This document shows, one piece after another, positions 1-13,072 of a DNA stretch of 64,000 nucleotides. The DNA is from Lepidurus packardi (taxonomy: Eukaryota; Arthropoda; Branchiopoda; Notostraca; Triopsidae): assembly GCA_023053545.1 (NCBI GenBank), contig JAKZAN010000006.1, positions 4,779,001 through 4,843,000 of the forward strand, written 5' to 3'. Made by a program: the position numbers and the translations under genes. The stretch's first letter is position 1; every line of letters starts with the position of its first letter. The notes beneath the pieces are model-generated. The model did not search any database, was not told the DNA's origin, and saw nothing but the letters and a program-made list of their open reading frames with translations.

Positions 1-2545
1 GATGACCGTTCTTCGATACAGCGATGTTTCCAAGATTGCCTGCAAAGCCAAAGTCAACCTTTGTAAGTCGGAGTATTCGCGAAGTCGAGGTAAAAGATCA
101 TCTTTTTCTTTCCCATGTCGTTTACATTTTGATTCGTTTGTATACATTTCGAACTTACTTTTTTCTACTTTACGTTTCGTTGCAGGATCTTTGGTAACGT
201 TAATCGACTAAAGTGGGTGGAAGGTGGCGAAAGGGGGAGGGGGAGGACAACTGGGTGTTGCGACGTTCATACGATGTCTCGAACCGGAAATGCAGAGGTC
301 GACTTGACGAACGTCTCAAACGTGTGCAACTTGTGTTGTTGTTTTTTATTTGTCCATCGATAGTCTACAAACACAAAACTCGGCAAGTTTTCTCCTTCTT
401 CAAAGTCCTTCTCATTTTCACACGTTTTCTGCAACTTGTGTTGTTGTTTTTATGTGTCACCGGAAGTCTACAAACGCGAATCAGGATAAGTTTGATCCTT
501 TTCATACGTTTTCTGTTTTCGCTCGTTTTGGGAGCCTTCCTCTGCGGATGTGTTTGTTCACACTTATTTGTAAGTTTTAAACATTTTATTTCTAAATTGA
601 TTTCATGCGTACTGATATTTTTCTCTTTTCTTCTAGTTTTCGGTGGCGAAATAAGGGGAAGAGGAAGTAATCCTGTGCCAAGAGGTCAACATCTCCTAAC
701 GAATCCGATTTCAGTTTAAAGTTCATAGGGAGCTTCGGAGTGATGGTAGTAACACTTTGAAATTTACATTTATAAGTTTTTGCTACTCATTGTTTCTTTC
801 AGGCGAGCAAATAGAAGCCTATTTGGATGGATCACAAGATTTCGAAGCCATTTTTAAGATTAATGGGATGAATAGCAAAGAGCCGACTTACATGCAGTTT
901 GTATTGTTGAGTTTTCTTTTAACTTCTAATTTTAAATTTGTTCACTTTTCCCACGTCACGCTTTAGAATCGCTGCTTCTTCATTCGGGTGGCTAACCTTA
1001 GATAGCAGTGGCGGTCTTTGGCGGGCAATTCCTATTGAAAACATTGTTGGAGGTTTTCATTATGGCGGTGGCGGTCTTTGGCGGGCAATTCGAACGTTAA
1101 TTTCATGATGAAGATATCGTTGGGTGGTTTTCATTGTGATGGTGGCTAACCTAAGACAGCAGTGACGGTCTTTGGCGGGCAATTCCTATTGAAAAAATCG
1201 TTGGAGGTTTTCATTATGGCGGTGGCTAACCTTAGACAGCAGTGGCGGTCTTTGGCGGGCAATTCATGATGAAGATATCGTTGGGTGGTTTTCATTGTGA
1301 TGGTGGCTAACCTAAGACAGCAGTGGCGGTCTTTGGCGGGCAATTCATGATGAAGATATGTTTGGGGGGTTTTCATTGTGATGGTGGCTAACCTTAGACA
1401 GCAGTGGCGGTCTTTGGCGGGCAATTCATTATGAAGATATCGTTGGGGGTTTTCATTGTGATGGTGGCTTACCTTAGACAGCAGTGGCGGTCTTTGGCGG
1501 GCAATTCATGATGAAGATATCGTTGGGGGTTTTCATTGTGATGGTGGCTTACCTTAGACAGCAGTGGCGGTCTTTGGCGGGCAATTCCTATTGAAAACAT
1601 CTTTGGAGGTTTTCATTGTGATGGTGGCTAACCTAAGACAGCAGTGGCGGTCTTTGGCGGGCAATTCATGATGAAGATATCGTTGGGGGTTTTCGTTGTG
1701 ATGGTGGCTAACCTTAGACAGCAGTGGCGGTCTTTGGCGGGCAATTCATGATGAAGATATGTTTGGGGGGTTTTCATTGTGATGGTGGCTAACCTTAGAC
1801 AGCAGTGGCGGTCTTTGGCGGGCAATTCATGATGAAGATATCGTTGGGGGTTTTCATTGTGATGGTGGCTTACCTTAGACAGCAGTGGCGGTCTTTGGCG
1901 GGCAATTCCTATTGAAAACATCTTTGGAGGTTTTCATTGTGATGGTGGCTAACCTAAGACAGCAGTGGCGGTCTTTGGCGGGCAATTCATGATGAAGATA
2001 TCGTTGGGGGTTTTCGTTGTGATGGTGGCTAACCTTAGACAGCAGTGGCGGTCTTTGGCGGGCAATTCCTATTGAAAACATCTTTGGAGGTTTTCATTGT
2101 GATGCTGGCTAACCTAAGACAGCAGTGGCGGTCTTTGGCGGGCAATTCATGATGAAGATATCGTTGGGGGTTTTCGTTGTGATGGTGGCTAACCTTAGAC
2201 AGCAGTGGCGGTCTTTGGCGGGCAATTCATATTGAAAACATCGATGGAGGTTTTCACTATGGCGGTGGCTAACCTTAGACAGCAGTGGCGGTCTTTGGCG
2301 GGCAGTTCGAACGTTGATTATGGCGGTGGCTAACCTTAAACAGCAGTGGCGGTCTTTGGCGGGCAGTTCGAACGTTAATAATATCTACGACCTGTTCAAA
2401 CCAAGGAAGTGGAAAAGGGTCACCCAGAGCTCTACATCTACATGTTCAAGCCTGCAGAACTCCTATCCAAGAAGGATTCCTGCCATCTATGAAGTTCTTG
2501 CAAGTCCCGGATCATCACTGAAAACCCTCAAGAATCTACTTTGAA
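1..2545 (+). CDS. Unrecognised multi-exon gene, 3' part (partial, structure uncertain)
   Basis: I do not recognise this gene. Several short stretches look like exons. One runs from about 711 to 747 (after a ttcag acceptor, ending at ATG before gtagta) and reads FKVHRELRSDG. In matching phase it joins a stretch from about 804 to 898, after tttctttcag, that reads on through GEQIEAYLDGSQDFEAIF and ends near PTYM. A last candidate exon at about 2397-2493 contains KGHPELYIYMFKPAEL and stops at TGA. The minisatellite at 1000-2380 would then lie in the last intron. Bases 1-66 and 185-300 may be earlier exons, with a GTAAGT donor near 62 and a TTGCAG acceptor near 184, but they cannot be joined with certainty. 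An AATAAA at 2746 fits the 3' end. The joins are inference; only the open frames and splice-like motifs are seen. Confidence 0.35.
1000..2385. repeat. 80-81 bp minisatellite, about 17 copies
   Basis: A core of about 80 bp is repeated head to tail. Each unit carries the block GCAGTGGCGGTCTTTGGCGG followed by GGCAATTC. Starts are seen near 1241, 1320, 1400, 1481, 1561, 1641, 1721, 1801, 1881, 1961, 2041, 2121, 2201, 2281 and 2342. Two unit types are mixed: one continues ATGATGAAGATATCGTTGGG, the other CTATTGAAAACATCTTTGGA. They recur in blocks of several units, which indicates higher-order duplication. Some units are 81 bp, so parts of the minus strand read as a repeated 27-residue open frame. 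This is very likely not a protein, because the length varies between units. Confidence 0.93.
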
Positions 2546-2745
2546 GATCGTCACTCCGATGGATGCCACGATTCCTCCGATGGATTTACGCCGATTAAAC
2601 TCTACCCTTTCAGCCACCAGATCAAGAGCGCAAGATTCGTCATGAACACCATAAGGAGACTTTCTTCTGTGGTCGTGTCATCGTCGACTTCCCTCACTTT
2701 TCCTATTGCTACTTGTTCTGCCTGTTTATCTTTATTCTACCTTTG

Positions 2746-2751
2746 AATAAA
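2746..2751 (+). terminator. Poly(A) signal AATAAA of the upstream gene
   Basis: AATAAA lies about 200 nt after the proposed stop of the first gene. A second AATAAA at 3344-3349 could be an alternative end. Confidence 0.4.
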
Positions 2752-4509
2752 GGTTCCCCCTCCTTAAGCTATGTATTTGTAGAGTGTACAGATTTTTGTA
2801 CTGGTTTTTAATTCTTCCTGACGATTTTTTATTGGAGTTTGTTTTATGTTTTATGGATGTTCAGGCATGATAAACATGTGCGTAAAAGAGGGCAAACTTT
2901 GTATAACTTTTTTGCAGAGCAGCTATAGTACCCTCCCTTTGTTTGCCATTATTGGGCACTGAGTGCCTTGTTATTTTGCTACAGTAAATACATTGTCAGC
3001 TCTGAGAATTTAAAACTATGGACTTTTTACTAACTCAAGTAACTTAATTATTCTGCTTCACAAATATTAGTCGTTTTACAATCTATATATAGTTTGCAGA
3101 CATTCTGGGGATGGATGGACCAAAATATGCATACGTCCACGCGAACCTGAGCGAGTGCTGTCCAACATCAGCAGAGCCGGACCTTCGTGGCGCTGGTGTT
3201 CCTCTTCAATGTGAAACGAATGTATTTCCTACATCTAATTTTCTTCGAAATCGAAAAACGTGAAGACCAGTTTTTTTTCCCTGTTTTTAGTGTTTCAAAC
3301 TACGGTAACAGTAATGTATGAGAACTTGTATTTGTGAGCTTTTAATAAAACTACTGTAAAACAAACAAATGGCCTTGTAATTATTTCGAACGATTTTGAC
3401 TCACAATCTAAAATGAAGGAAGGCTTTTTATTAAAATTTTAAATACAGTACAAATGAATACAATACAATGCAAACTTCTAGAGAATACACGGCATGGCTA
3501 TGGACGAACCGTCAAATTTTTACAAATCGAACAAAAGATGGATGCTACCCTCATACTGTATACACTGGCTCAGTCCATAGTTGTATTTATAGGTGTTTCA
3601 ACGACCATTTCATACAAGCCCATGACCGCGTGGATAACACGCACGGCTGGGGACCCGAAGGTCCTCGGTTCGATTCCCGGTCGAGGCACTTTATTTCGTC
3701 GAAAAAACGAAATATGAAATGGCTCCCTTTCCCTGTACCACATGCCTTCCCGGCAAGGTTCCTATTCCCATATTCGAAATTGTGATGCTTCGGCATTACG
3801 AGCGAATATCAAGGATAGGAAACTGAGCAGGGGAGTGGGGAACAGGGAAAGGGGCGAGGCTCTCAATTTTTGACGATTTTTGAAGGGGACCCCCTTGATA
3901 CAGCATTATTCCTTATGGAGAAAAACCCTGAAAACGCTTTCCCAGATCGAAAGGAGACCACGCCCCCTTTTTGGTCCCCTCCACCAATAGGATTCGTCCT
4001 TTTTGTAGAGACCCCACCCCTTTTAGCGGTTTTTTTAAAAAATCGCACAAAAAATTCCCTATTTTCGCTTTTATTTCAACAATTGCAAATTATACCACAA
4101 AAAGGGCATTTTTGTAAGGTAGGTTTTATGGAGAATGTTGCAAGCAAATCTTCTGGATGCAAAACAAAATAAATTTATGGATTTCTTAACGCTTCAAACT
4201 ACGATCCTCTTTATAAACAACGGCTGCTATTGACGCCATCTTGTTGAAGTTTCTCAACTGGAAGAAAGTCACCTATGCGAGGAAAAAGAAAGGGAAAAGT
4301 TTAGCAATTCCGCACAATTCGATGCACAGTAAAAAGCGAAAACCAAAAATGAATTAAAAAAAAATTGCTGAATAACCAACTCAAGATGTTTCCCACCACA
4401 AACCGCATGTTTTTGGTATTTCCAAATCATAAGGTACAAATAGGGTCACTTTAGGATCACTGCAACTCAGAATCAAAGCCAATGGCACACGTTTAAGGAC
4501 CCCACAGCG
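2752..4509. other. Intergenic, AT-rich, with one SINE-like repeat
   Basis: No exon-like frames with splice sites were found here. The tRNA-like repeat near 3614 is listed separately. A TTTATT at 4070-4075 could be the minus-strand poly(A) signal of SRPRA. Confidence 0.5.
3614..3692 (+). repeat. tRNA-derived SINE head (tRNA-like, not a working tRNA)
   Basis: The stretch has a tRNA-type internal promoter: an A-box-like GACCGCGTGGATAA and a perfect B box GGTTCGATTCC at about 3666. The 3' part ends GGTCGAGGCA, but the 5' bases GCCCATGA cannot pair with it as an acceptor stem. It is followed by unrelated AT-rich sequence. This is the usual form of a SINE head or tRNA pseudogene. Its minus-strand reading gives the DRESNRGPSGPQP-type string that is common as a spurious translation of such repeats. 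Confidence 0.6.
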
Positions 4510-6995
4510 TTACTTCATCAATGCCGATACGACAGCTTTAGCATTCAACTGCCTCAAATCAGTGTATGTTTGGCCAGTGCCGACAAAAACGATCGGTTGT
4601 CCTGTGATGTACGTCATGGAAATCGCAGCCCCGACCTAAAAGGGAACCAACCAATTAGCTCACAATCCTCACTCAATCCAGTCATTACTTTGTCGTCAAT
4701 AGTATCGAACTTGGTGAGAACAATTCCATCAATCAAATGTGGATTGCTCTTATCTGAATGATCGGCCAACGCTTGATTGAATTTCACAAGTTGATCCACA
4801 GCTTCGTTGCCTACTAAAGCTTCCCCCACAAACAGAACCAGGTCAGGATTATTGACTTTAATGAGTTTCGCCAAGGATCGCATCAAGGGCTCATTATCTT
4901 GCATTCGCCCAGCGGTATCAATGAGTACCACGTCTATTTTGCCATCACGAGCAAATGAAATAGCCTCTAACGCAATGCCGGCAGCATCCTTTCCTGCAAA
5001 AATTACACAAAATTTCAGTACGGGGTACTGAAAAGCTTGAACCATGTAAAGTGAATTACCATATCCCTTTTCATAAAGTTGCACCATTTCCCTTCCCTCA
5101 TGTTTCGAAGCCGGGTGCAAAGCATTCAAATGACGCATATGAGTTCGCAATTGCTCGACAGCACCAGCACGGAATGTATCGCACGCCGCGATTAGAACGC
5201 GGTAATTATTTTCAATGAGCCAAAAGCAGATCTATAAAAACACAAAAAGTTTACAAAATTGGAGTTTTAAGAAGTAAATTAGAGTTTTTTCGAGTTTTAA
5301 GAAGGCCATTTTCATACCTTGGCTAGATTGGTCGACTTGCCGACCCCATTCACACCACAAAAAGCGACCACATAAGGACGCTGTTCCTTTTTGGCTTCCA
5401 GTACATCACGCAAGATATCTATACGCCTCTTAGAGGTGAGAACTTGGACGAGAGACTCTGTTAAAGTGGTTTTAACAGCAGAAGCCAAGCTATCAAAAGT
5501 TCCCAACACCTAAAACCCATAATTCTAAGAATTTCATTACCAAAAGCCAGTGTTGGGTCCTTACTTTGCCTTCCAGTTTCACAGAAATCGACTGACAAAG
5601 TTTAGCAGCAATATCAGCTGCCACATTCTTACCGATCAAATTATCCTTCAATTTCTCCAATAACGGAGCCATATCACCCGCACCGATAGTCTTACTCCCC
5701 ACCAAACCTCTGAAAATAAGAGAATTATTGATAATATACCACACATTGCGATAATAAAATGAATGAAATCTTACTTAAACAAGGAAAACATGCCACCATA
5801 AGACTTCTTCTTGTCCTTGGCTTGTTCTTGCTCGTCATCAGATTCATCATCCATGTTTTTCACGTTTCCAATATACATGCCAATATTCTAGAACAAAACA
5901 AAACACAGTAAACGTTTCTGCTCAGAAGGAAGACAGACGTTGCTTACTTCTTTACTCGGTAAATAATCAGCTCGTAAGGGACTACCAGCACTATCAGGCG
6001 AGTCCTTAGTACGGTCCAACTTCGACAGCTCGTCTTTCGTTGCTTTACGATCTTCCCAGACTGTTCCTTCCTTAACTTTCTTGGTAGCCGGTTTGGGACT
6101 CTTACTAAACGCAAGAAGCATTAAACACGGTTTATAAAAGTAATTGAAATTACGCTTTTTCGACGATAACTTTCGCCTTTTTTGGAGCAAACTTGCTGGC
6201 AATCTTCTGCCTATTGATAGTAATGTCATCGTCATCAGGCGTAGGCGACGACGAAGGACTGTACTCAGTTATAGTAACTAAAAGAACAGTATTAGGAATG
6301 AACTTCAGTTTGAATTGTCGTAATTTACCTTCTTTGGCGGGTTTCTTGTTTTCCTTCTCGCCTCCTTTCTTCTCAATCATGGACGCAATGGTTTTCTTGG
6401 ATTTCAGAGAATCTTCGAAAGTCTTCATTTGCTTCGGTTGCTGTTCTTGCGAACGACCCCATTCTTCCGATTTTTTCAAAACGTGGCGAAATTTTTCAGC
6501 AAAATCAAACGCCTAGAAAACGAGTAATAAAAGAATAAAGACAGTTCTAATCAAATCCCAAGTTTAAAATGTTGTTTGTACCTGAGCAAAATCATGTAGC
6601 TGAAGCTCATTCTTATAACTGTCACGAAACTTGAGTTGGATATCGTTCAGAAACTTATCCACGTAGGATAATTGCAGTATTTTCTGGTAAACAACTACGA
6701 AAACCAGATCAAACTCATTATCCAACCTATACTTCAAGGTATGATTTCCACAATCGTATGACAATGTGCCAGTCCTTTCCTACGATATAAAAATGATTTA
6801 TTATTAAAAAACGTCTTATACATAAACCACGTATTATACGTAGCCATAGGGGTAAACGATGTCATCACTTACCTGAAGGATTATGGCTTTAATAAGCTCA
6901 TTAATAGAAGCAGCATAACTCTGCATCTGTCCAGCACCTTGGAAGCACCAAAGCACTATGCCTCCTTTCGTGAAAATAGAAAAGAAATCAAGCAT
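4510..6995 (-). CDS. SRPRA: Signal recognition particle receptor subunit alpha
   Basis: This is the ER-membrane docking GTPase that receives SRP-ribosome complexes. Eleven exons read in frame to 612 residues (human about 638): 6873-6995, 6582-6779, 6329-6512, 6154-6277, 5948-6104, 5775-5887, 5565-5709, 5318-5509, 5060-5231, 4689-4993 and 4510-4635. The N-terminal SRX domain starts [20 protein letters not shown] and includes [11 protein letters not shown]; it binds the beta subunit. A lysine-rich linker follows, then the four-helix N domain ([11 protein letters not shown]) and the G domain. All GTPase motifs are present: [13 protein letters not shown] (P loop), [29 protein letters not shown] and the closing GTGQTYTDL. 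The linker ([12 protein letters not shown] onward) is shorter and more diverged than in vertebrates. The gene lies head to tail behind YY1, about 1.1 kb away. Confidence 0.96.
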
Positions 6996-8128
6996 GATAG
7001 AAATCTGATAAAAACCACTGTTAAAATTTGCAGAGCTCCTGCAACATATGGTGTTTAATCAACTTAGCCGCTGGCTACTTACCCTAAATTACGTCTGAGA
7101 CGCCACCATGTGACAAGAACGCGTGGCAGCCTTTTAAACTGCGAAAACTGACACCTGCCGACCGGAAAAATTGCTTTGAGCGCCGAATTCACTTCCCAAA
7201 CCTGCAACAATGAACATTCTAAGCCAAATTAACCGAATCTACGCTATACAAAATGTCTGAATCTTTAAAACTCTTCAAGCATAACTAAAACACTTTCAGC
7301 ATTACATTACAGAAGATCAAGAAGGCAATAAACTGAGTTAAAATGGATCACAATTGAATTAATAGGATTAAAATACATTGAGTTAGTAATAGGAACAATT
7401 TTGTTATTTTACAAAAATGTATTTCCAGACGCTGTATGGCGACCATGTGATACTAAAGCCACAAATTAAACAACGTCGTCTTGCTTCACCCAAAATAATA
7501 ATAATAGTAAAAAAAAATCCTTACAAACAAGACAAATAAATCAAACCCCGTGACGAATGTACATAATCCAGGCCTTTTCCACACGTAAGATTTGCATCTA
7601 CTAGCTTAGAGCTTCCCACACGACAGCCATACCAATACAGTAATAAAAGCCCTTGTACAGATAGTAGATGAGGTTTTTCAAGCTCTTTCACTCACGCTAC
7701 TTGGGGGCGTTTCCTGTTTTGATAGTTTTTTATAGATAGTAAGTCCGTTTCTTTAATCTTATGCTTCACAGGCCCATGATTCCTCTTCTTGCCCCAAAAA
7801 ATCGGCGATTTTGTAAAGTCGTTTTGGGCTAAAATCCACGGTGATCAACAAAACGAATCAACAGTGCTTCCTTGGGGCTATCAAACCGACAATTTGGGGC
7901 AATTTCCGAAGTCTTTCTTGGCGTTAAAACTAAGCTACTCCGTGTACACAATAAACTGTTGTTCATCAGGGCTGGCCACTTCCACTTGCACAAACTGAGG
8001 TTCTTCCGCGTCTCCGTCTTCGGCGAAATCGATGGATGAACTCAACTGGCGATTCAAGTTACTCCTAAACAGTTCCAAAAATTTTTCAAATTTTATTATA
8101 TTTTTTCCCCCATTTTGTATCTTGTAGT
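6996..8128. other. Intergenic between SRPRA and YY1
   Basis: This holds the SRPRA 5' flank and YY1 3' flank. Plus-strand TTTATT at 8092-8097 is AATAAA on the minus strand, about 30 nt past the YY1 stop, and is a likely YY1 poly(A) signal. Possible non-coding 5' exon sequence of SRPRA near 7080-7210 could not be proven. No other gene was seen. Confidence 0.5.
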
Positions 8129-9739
<1,611 letters not shown>

Positions 9740-10767
9740 ATGTTTTATAGAATTTTATTTGTGTTAGTATTAAGTCTTATGGGGGTCCTAGCTCAGAATA
9801 GATTACCCCCCGGGGTGCCACCTCAACATTACCAGCAGCAACAAGTATTCTTTCATTTTATTCATTGTTACGAGCCCACTAACTAGAAGTAACGCTTCTT
9901 TTTATAGGTCAATCAAGCACAGATGCAGCAACAACAAATGGCTATGCAGCAGCAACAGGCCCAGCTGCAGCAGCAACAAATGCACCAGCAGCAAATGGGC
10001 ATGCAGCAGCAAGTAAATTCTTAATAGTTAATTATCATAGGAACGTTCATGAAACATCTTTCTATCAAGGGCCAAGTCCAACAATTAGGACATCAGCAAG
10101 TGCCACAACAATTACATCAGCAAATACCACAACAGCAAATACCGCAGCAGCAAATACCACAGCAGCAAGTGCCACATCATCAAGTTCCTCACCAGCAGCC
10201 GGCATTCCAGGCACCGCCCCCTGGTCAAGGTCACCAAGGAGGCCAGCAGCTCTTGGGAGCTCATCACAGCGCGCAAGAAAGAGAGTAAGTGTAATCTCCT
10301 ACGAATATTTATAATCAGTAAGATTGCTTTTGGTTGCTCAACAGGCACATGAAAGAGCATATGGCGGTTCCCATTGATACTTCCAACATGTCCGAACAGG
10401 AATTACAGTTCCATTACTTTAAAATGCACGATGCTGACAACAATAACAAGTTGGACGGCTGCGAGTTGGTCAAGTCGCTTATTCATTGGCACGGTAAAGA
10501 TTCCAACGATCATCATAAGGATTTTATCGTATCACAAGTTGATCGTTTTTTGTTTGGTTTAAAGATTCTGCCAATCACGATCCTCGAGCTGGGACCAATA
10601 TTCCCGAACCGAAAATCTTCACAGACGCCGAGTTAAATCAGATGATTGACCCCATTTTGGACCAAGACGACAAGAATAAGGACGGTTTTATTGACTATCC
10701 CGAATTCATCCAAGCGCAACAAGGAGCGGCCGCAGCTCCCCCTCCTCTGGCGCAACAGCAGCGGTAG
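9740..10767 (+). CDS. MCFD2: MCFD2-like secreted EF-hand protein with glutamine-rich N-terminus
   Basis: The MCFD2 family are EF-hand partners of the cargo receptor LMAN1/ERGIC-53 in ER-to-Golgi export. Five exons (9740-9844, 9908-10012, 10070-10284, 10345-10493, 10565-10767) give 258 residues; human MCFD2 is 146. A signal peptide is seen ([19 protein letters not shown]). A long Q/M/P/H-rich segment then spans residues about 27-135, with repeated PQQQI units. The C-terminal third matches MCFD2: [20 protein letters not shown] (EF-hand 1), a linker, and [16 protein letters not shown] (EF-hand 2). Calcium-ligand positions are intact in both hands. The Q-rich insert is unusual and comes from CAG/CAA codons. 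A read-through open frame after 10493 is rejected because joining at 10565 restores the family sequence. Poly(A) signal AATAAA is at 11008. Confidence 0.88.
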
Positions 10768-10998
10768 TTTGCGTTGTGTTGCTATACAGTACTAACATTC
10801 CGCCAGAAGACTTAAGATACAAAAAAGTATGACTGACGGGAGTTTTCTTAGCTCTCGGTGATCGCAAAAAAGAATCATCTGACAATTTCAGCTTTACTGC
10901 AGGCTTATTTAATTAACAAATAGTGATTGTTAAGTGAAGCTGACCCAACTTTTCCATTTCTGGTGAGTGGTATGCGTGTCGGATAGGGTGTAAGGGAT

Positions 10999-11013
10999 TT
11001 TATTGGAAATAAA
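10999..11013. terminator. Back-to-back poly(A) signals of two convergent genes
   Basis: AATAAA at 11008-11013 serves the plus-strand MCFD2-like gene, and TTTATT at 10999-11004 is AATAAA for minus-strand U2AF1. The signals lie within 15 bp, so the two 3' ends probably overlap. Confidence 0.6.
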
Positions 11014-11171
11014 GAGGTCTCAAGGACTTGTCATTATAACAAACTCACACGTCCTTTGCCCCACGTAGCACATATAAGATATTTTCCGAAATAATGACAA
11101 AATAAGAAAATACCAAGTCTTGAAACAAACTTTGGCGATTACTTTGTGGGGAAAAAACACTATTGTTGTTG

Positions 11172-13072
11172 TTAGAACCGTCCAGAACGTCCATCGCGCC
11201 GATCACGAGATCGAGAGCGGCGACGCTCCTTGGAACGTGAACGGCGGCGAGCTGGTCGATCAGCTCGTTCAGTTCCAGTTCCTCGGTCGCGGGAATGGCT
11301 TTTCGAGGTAAACAAAGAAGTGAATAATAAAAAAGAAATATTAACAAAAATAGGCCAGATCAGGAATCGAATTACCTTCTTCGTCTGCGACCGTACAGCT
11401 CACGACGGAGTTCGCGGGAGATCGGTTTGAGATGCATAAAGTTACAGAATCCACTTCGGGTGCACTCACTACAATCAAAACAGAATGAAAATGAGCGTGG
11501 TCTTGGAAAACGAAACGGAAAATGGAGCAAGAGAGGGAAAAGGAGATGGCTCCGATGAAAATTATAAGGTTTTGTAAAATGGAAACGATAAAATTTAACC
11601 TGGGTTCTCCTGGTTGCGCGACAAAAGCCTTCCTGGTTCCCGCCCGTCCTCCAAACTCCAAGCCCATGGCCTCCATCTTGGCCCTCAGGCTGAAACACCA
11701 ACAGCACACACTGAGTAAAATCTCCCCACACACAAAACAAAAACGATGGGATAAACACAAAAATAATGGGAAACGTGTGTTGGCTCAACAATGAAACCAA
11801 GAAACAAAGAGGGGAGGGGAGTGTGTGGTCTGCAACAGCGAGCTAAATTCTTCATTAGTCTTTTGGGGTTGAATTTCCGCCAAAAGTTCAAAATGCCAAG
11901 TCCATTAGTCAAGAATCCGAAAACAAGTGCTGAGCTAGAACTGTCATTACATCAACGTTTTCATGTTTTACCATAACGTTCATTTTCTCTGCCAAGAAAA
12001 TGAAAAGAACTTGCAGTATCAATACACTCAAAGCTGCTGATACAAAAATTAAGAATCTTTCGAGCGTTTTTTTGAGTTTCAGTCAAAACAAAAGCTGCTA
12101 TGGGTCAGTCAAAGGAGAGGAGTGAACCCCGGAAGCTGTGAAAAAAGGAAAAAAATAGTTTTGTGGATGAAAAGACGCAGAAAGGGCACGTCTCTTCGGG
12201 TTGGAGAGGCTGCACATGAGGGAGCTTAACTTGTGCTCTCTCAGTGGGTGCTGCTGGGCTGGAGATGGACACGAATTTTTTGCTTTTAACTCAATTCCAT
12301 GCAAAATAATTTGGAATCTACCGGACAGGTTCAGACGTACCCCATTTCGTATTGGCGACAGCAAGCTTCGCGGAAATCGGTTACAGGGCTCAATTCGGCG
12401 TAGACTGGCCGACCGCCAAACCAGCGATTGTTCAGGTCTTTTACTGCTTTCTCAGCGTCTTCTTCGCGACGGAATTTGATGTACACGTTGCCTACCAAGT
12501 GATCACCCAGGTTGTCACAGACATTCATTTCTTCGATTTCGCCGTACTAAACAGGCAAAGGAAACTGATCTTAAGATGATATAAGCTTAAAAGGCAGTTT
12601 AGTACCTTGTCTTCACATTCTACGAAAACGTCCTCGAAGAAATTGTCGTAATGTTCTTGCATTTCTTCGTCGCTCATGGACTGCATGACGCCCGTCACTA
12701 AAGAGGAACGAAAACTGTTAGTCATACTTGAGGATAACGCTACCTTACTGTTACTGTGTGATCCATCCGCGGATTTGGCCGTATTTTGGGGATTTACGTA
12801 AAAGTTTTGTAAAACTACAGTTTGGCTAAACGTGGGCTTGTTGTGAATACGCGAACATCGGTCGCCATGTCGACAGGCTCCGATTTTGAAATAAAATGAA
12901 CAATTTACCCTAAAAAATAAAGAAGAATATTAGTTAAGTTAACCTGAACGTTAAAACAAAACTACTGTGCCCACTAACGCAAGTAGGTACTGTTCAAAAG
13001 GCAAAATATTGATAAATTCAACACATACTTGTCCTTTTCGGTGCCGAAAATGGAAGCTAAATACTCTGCCAT
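11172..13072 (-). CDS. U2AF1: Splicing factor U2AF 35 kDa subunit
   Basis: The small subunit of U2AF recognises the AG at the 3' splice site and pairs with U2AF65. Six exons (13029-13072, 12749-12909, 12606-12697, 12341-12546, 11376-11468, 11172-11298) give exactly 240 residues, as in human. Domain order is [15 protein letters not shown]; zinc finger 1 ([20 protein letters not shown]); the UHM ([40 protein letters not shown]); zinc finger 2 ([11 protein letters not shown]); and an RS tail ending RSGRF. For exon 2 the inner GTAAGG donor is required to keep frame, giving SHSNMTGVMQS. An extra 90-nt open stretch inside the fourth intron is listed separately. The gene converges on the MCFD2-like gene. 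Confidence 0.97.
11600..11689 (-). CDS. Candidate 90-nt cassette exon of U2AF1
   Basis: Within the U2AF1 intron between the exons at 12341 and 11468, the minus strand has a pyrimidine-rich acceptor (TGCTGTTGGTGTTTCAG), 90 nt without a stop, and a GT donor (CCCAG before GTTAAA, a weak match). The flanking exons meet in phase 2, and 90 nt inserted there keeps frame. The insert would read [17 protein letters not shown] and about 13 further residues, placed between the UHM and zinc finger 2. It is more GC-rich than the intron around it. I know no matching U2AF1 isoform, so this is an inference from phase, openness and splice motifs. It could also be a chance open frame or part of an intronic RNA. 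Confidence 0.4.

Noticed and set aside
1146..2081. Minus-strand open frames with a repeated AKDRHCCLRLATITMK motif
   Set aside because: They are translations of the minisatellite; unit length varies between 80 and 81 bp and no splice or start context supports a protein.
3614..3692. Functional tRNA gene
   Set aside because: B box is perfect, but the 5' end does not pair with the 3' end and the anticodon arm is poor; better explained as a SINE head.
10494..10636. Extension of the MCFD2-like exon past 10493
   Set aside because: The read-through frame loses the EF-hand family sequence, while splicing 10493 to 10565 restores it.
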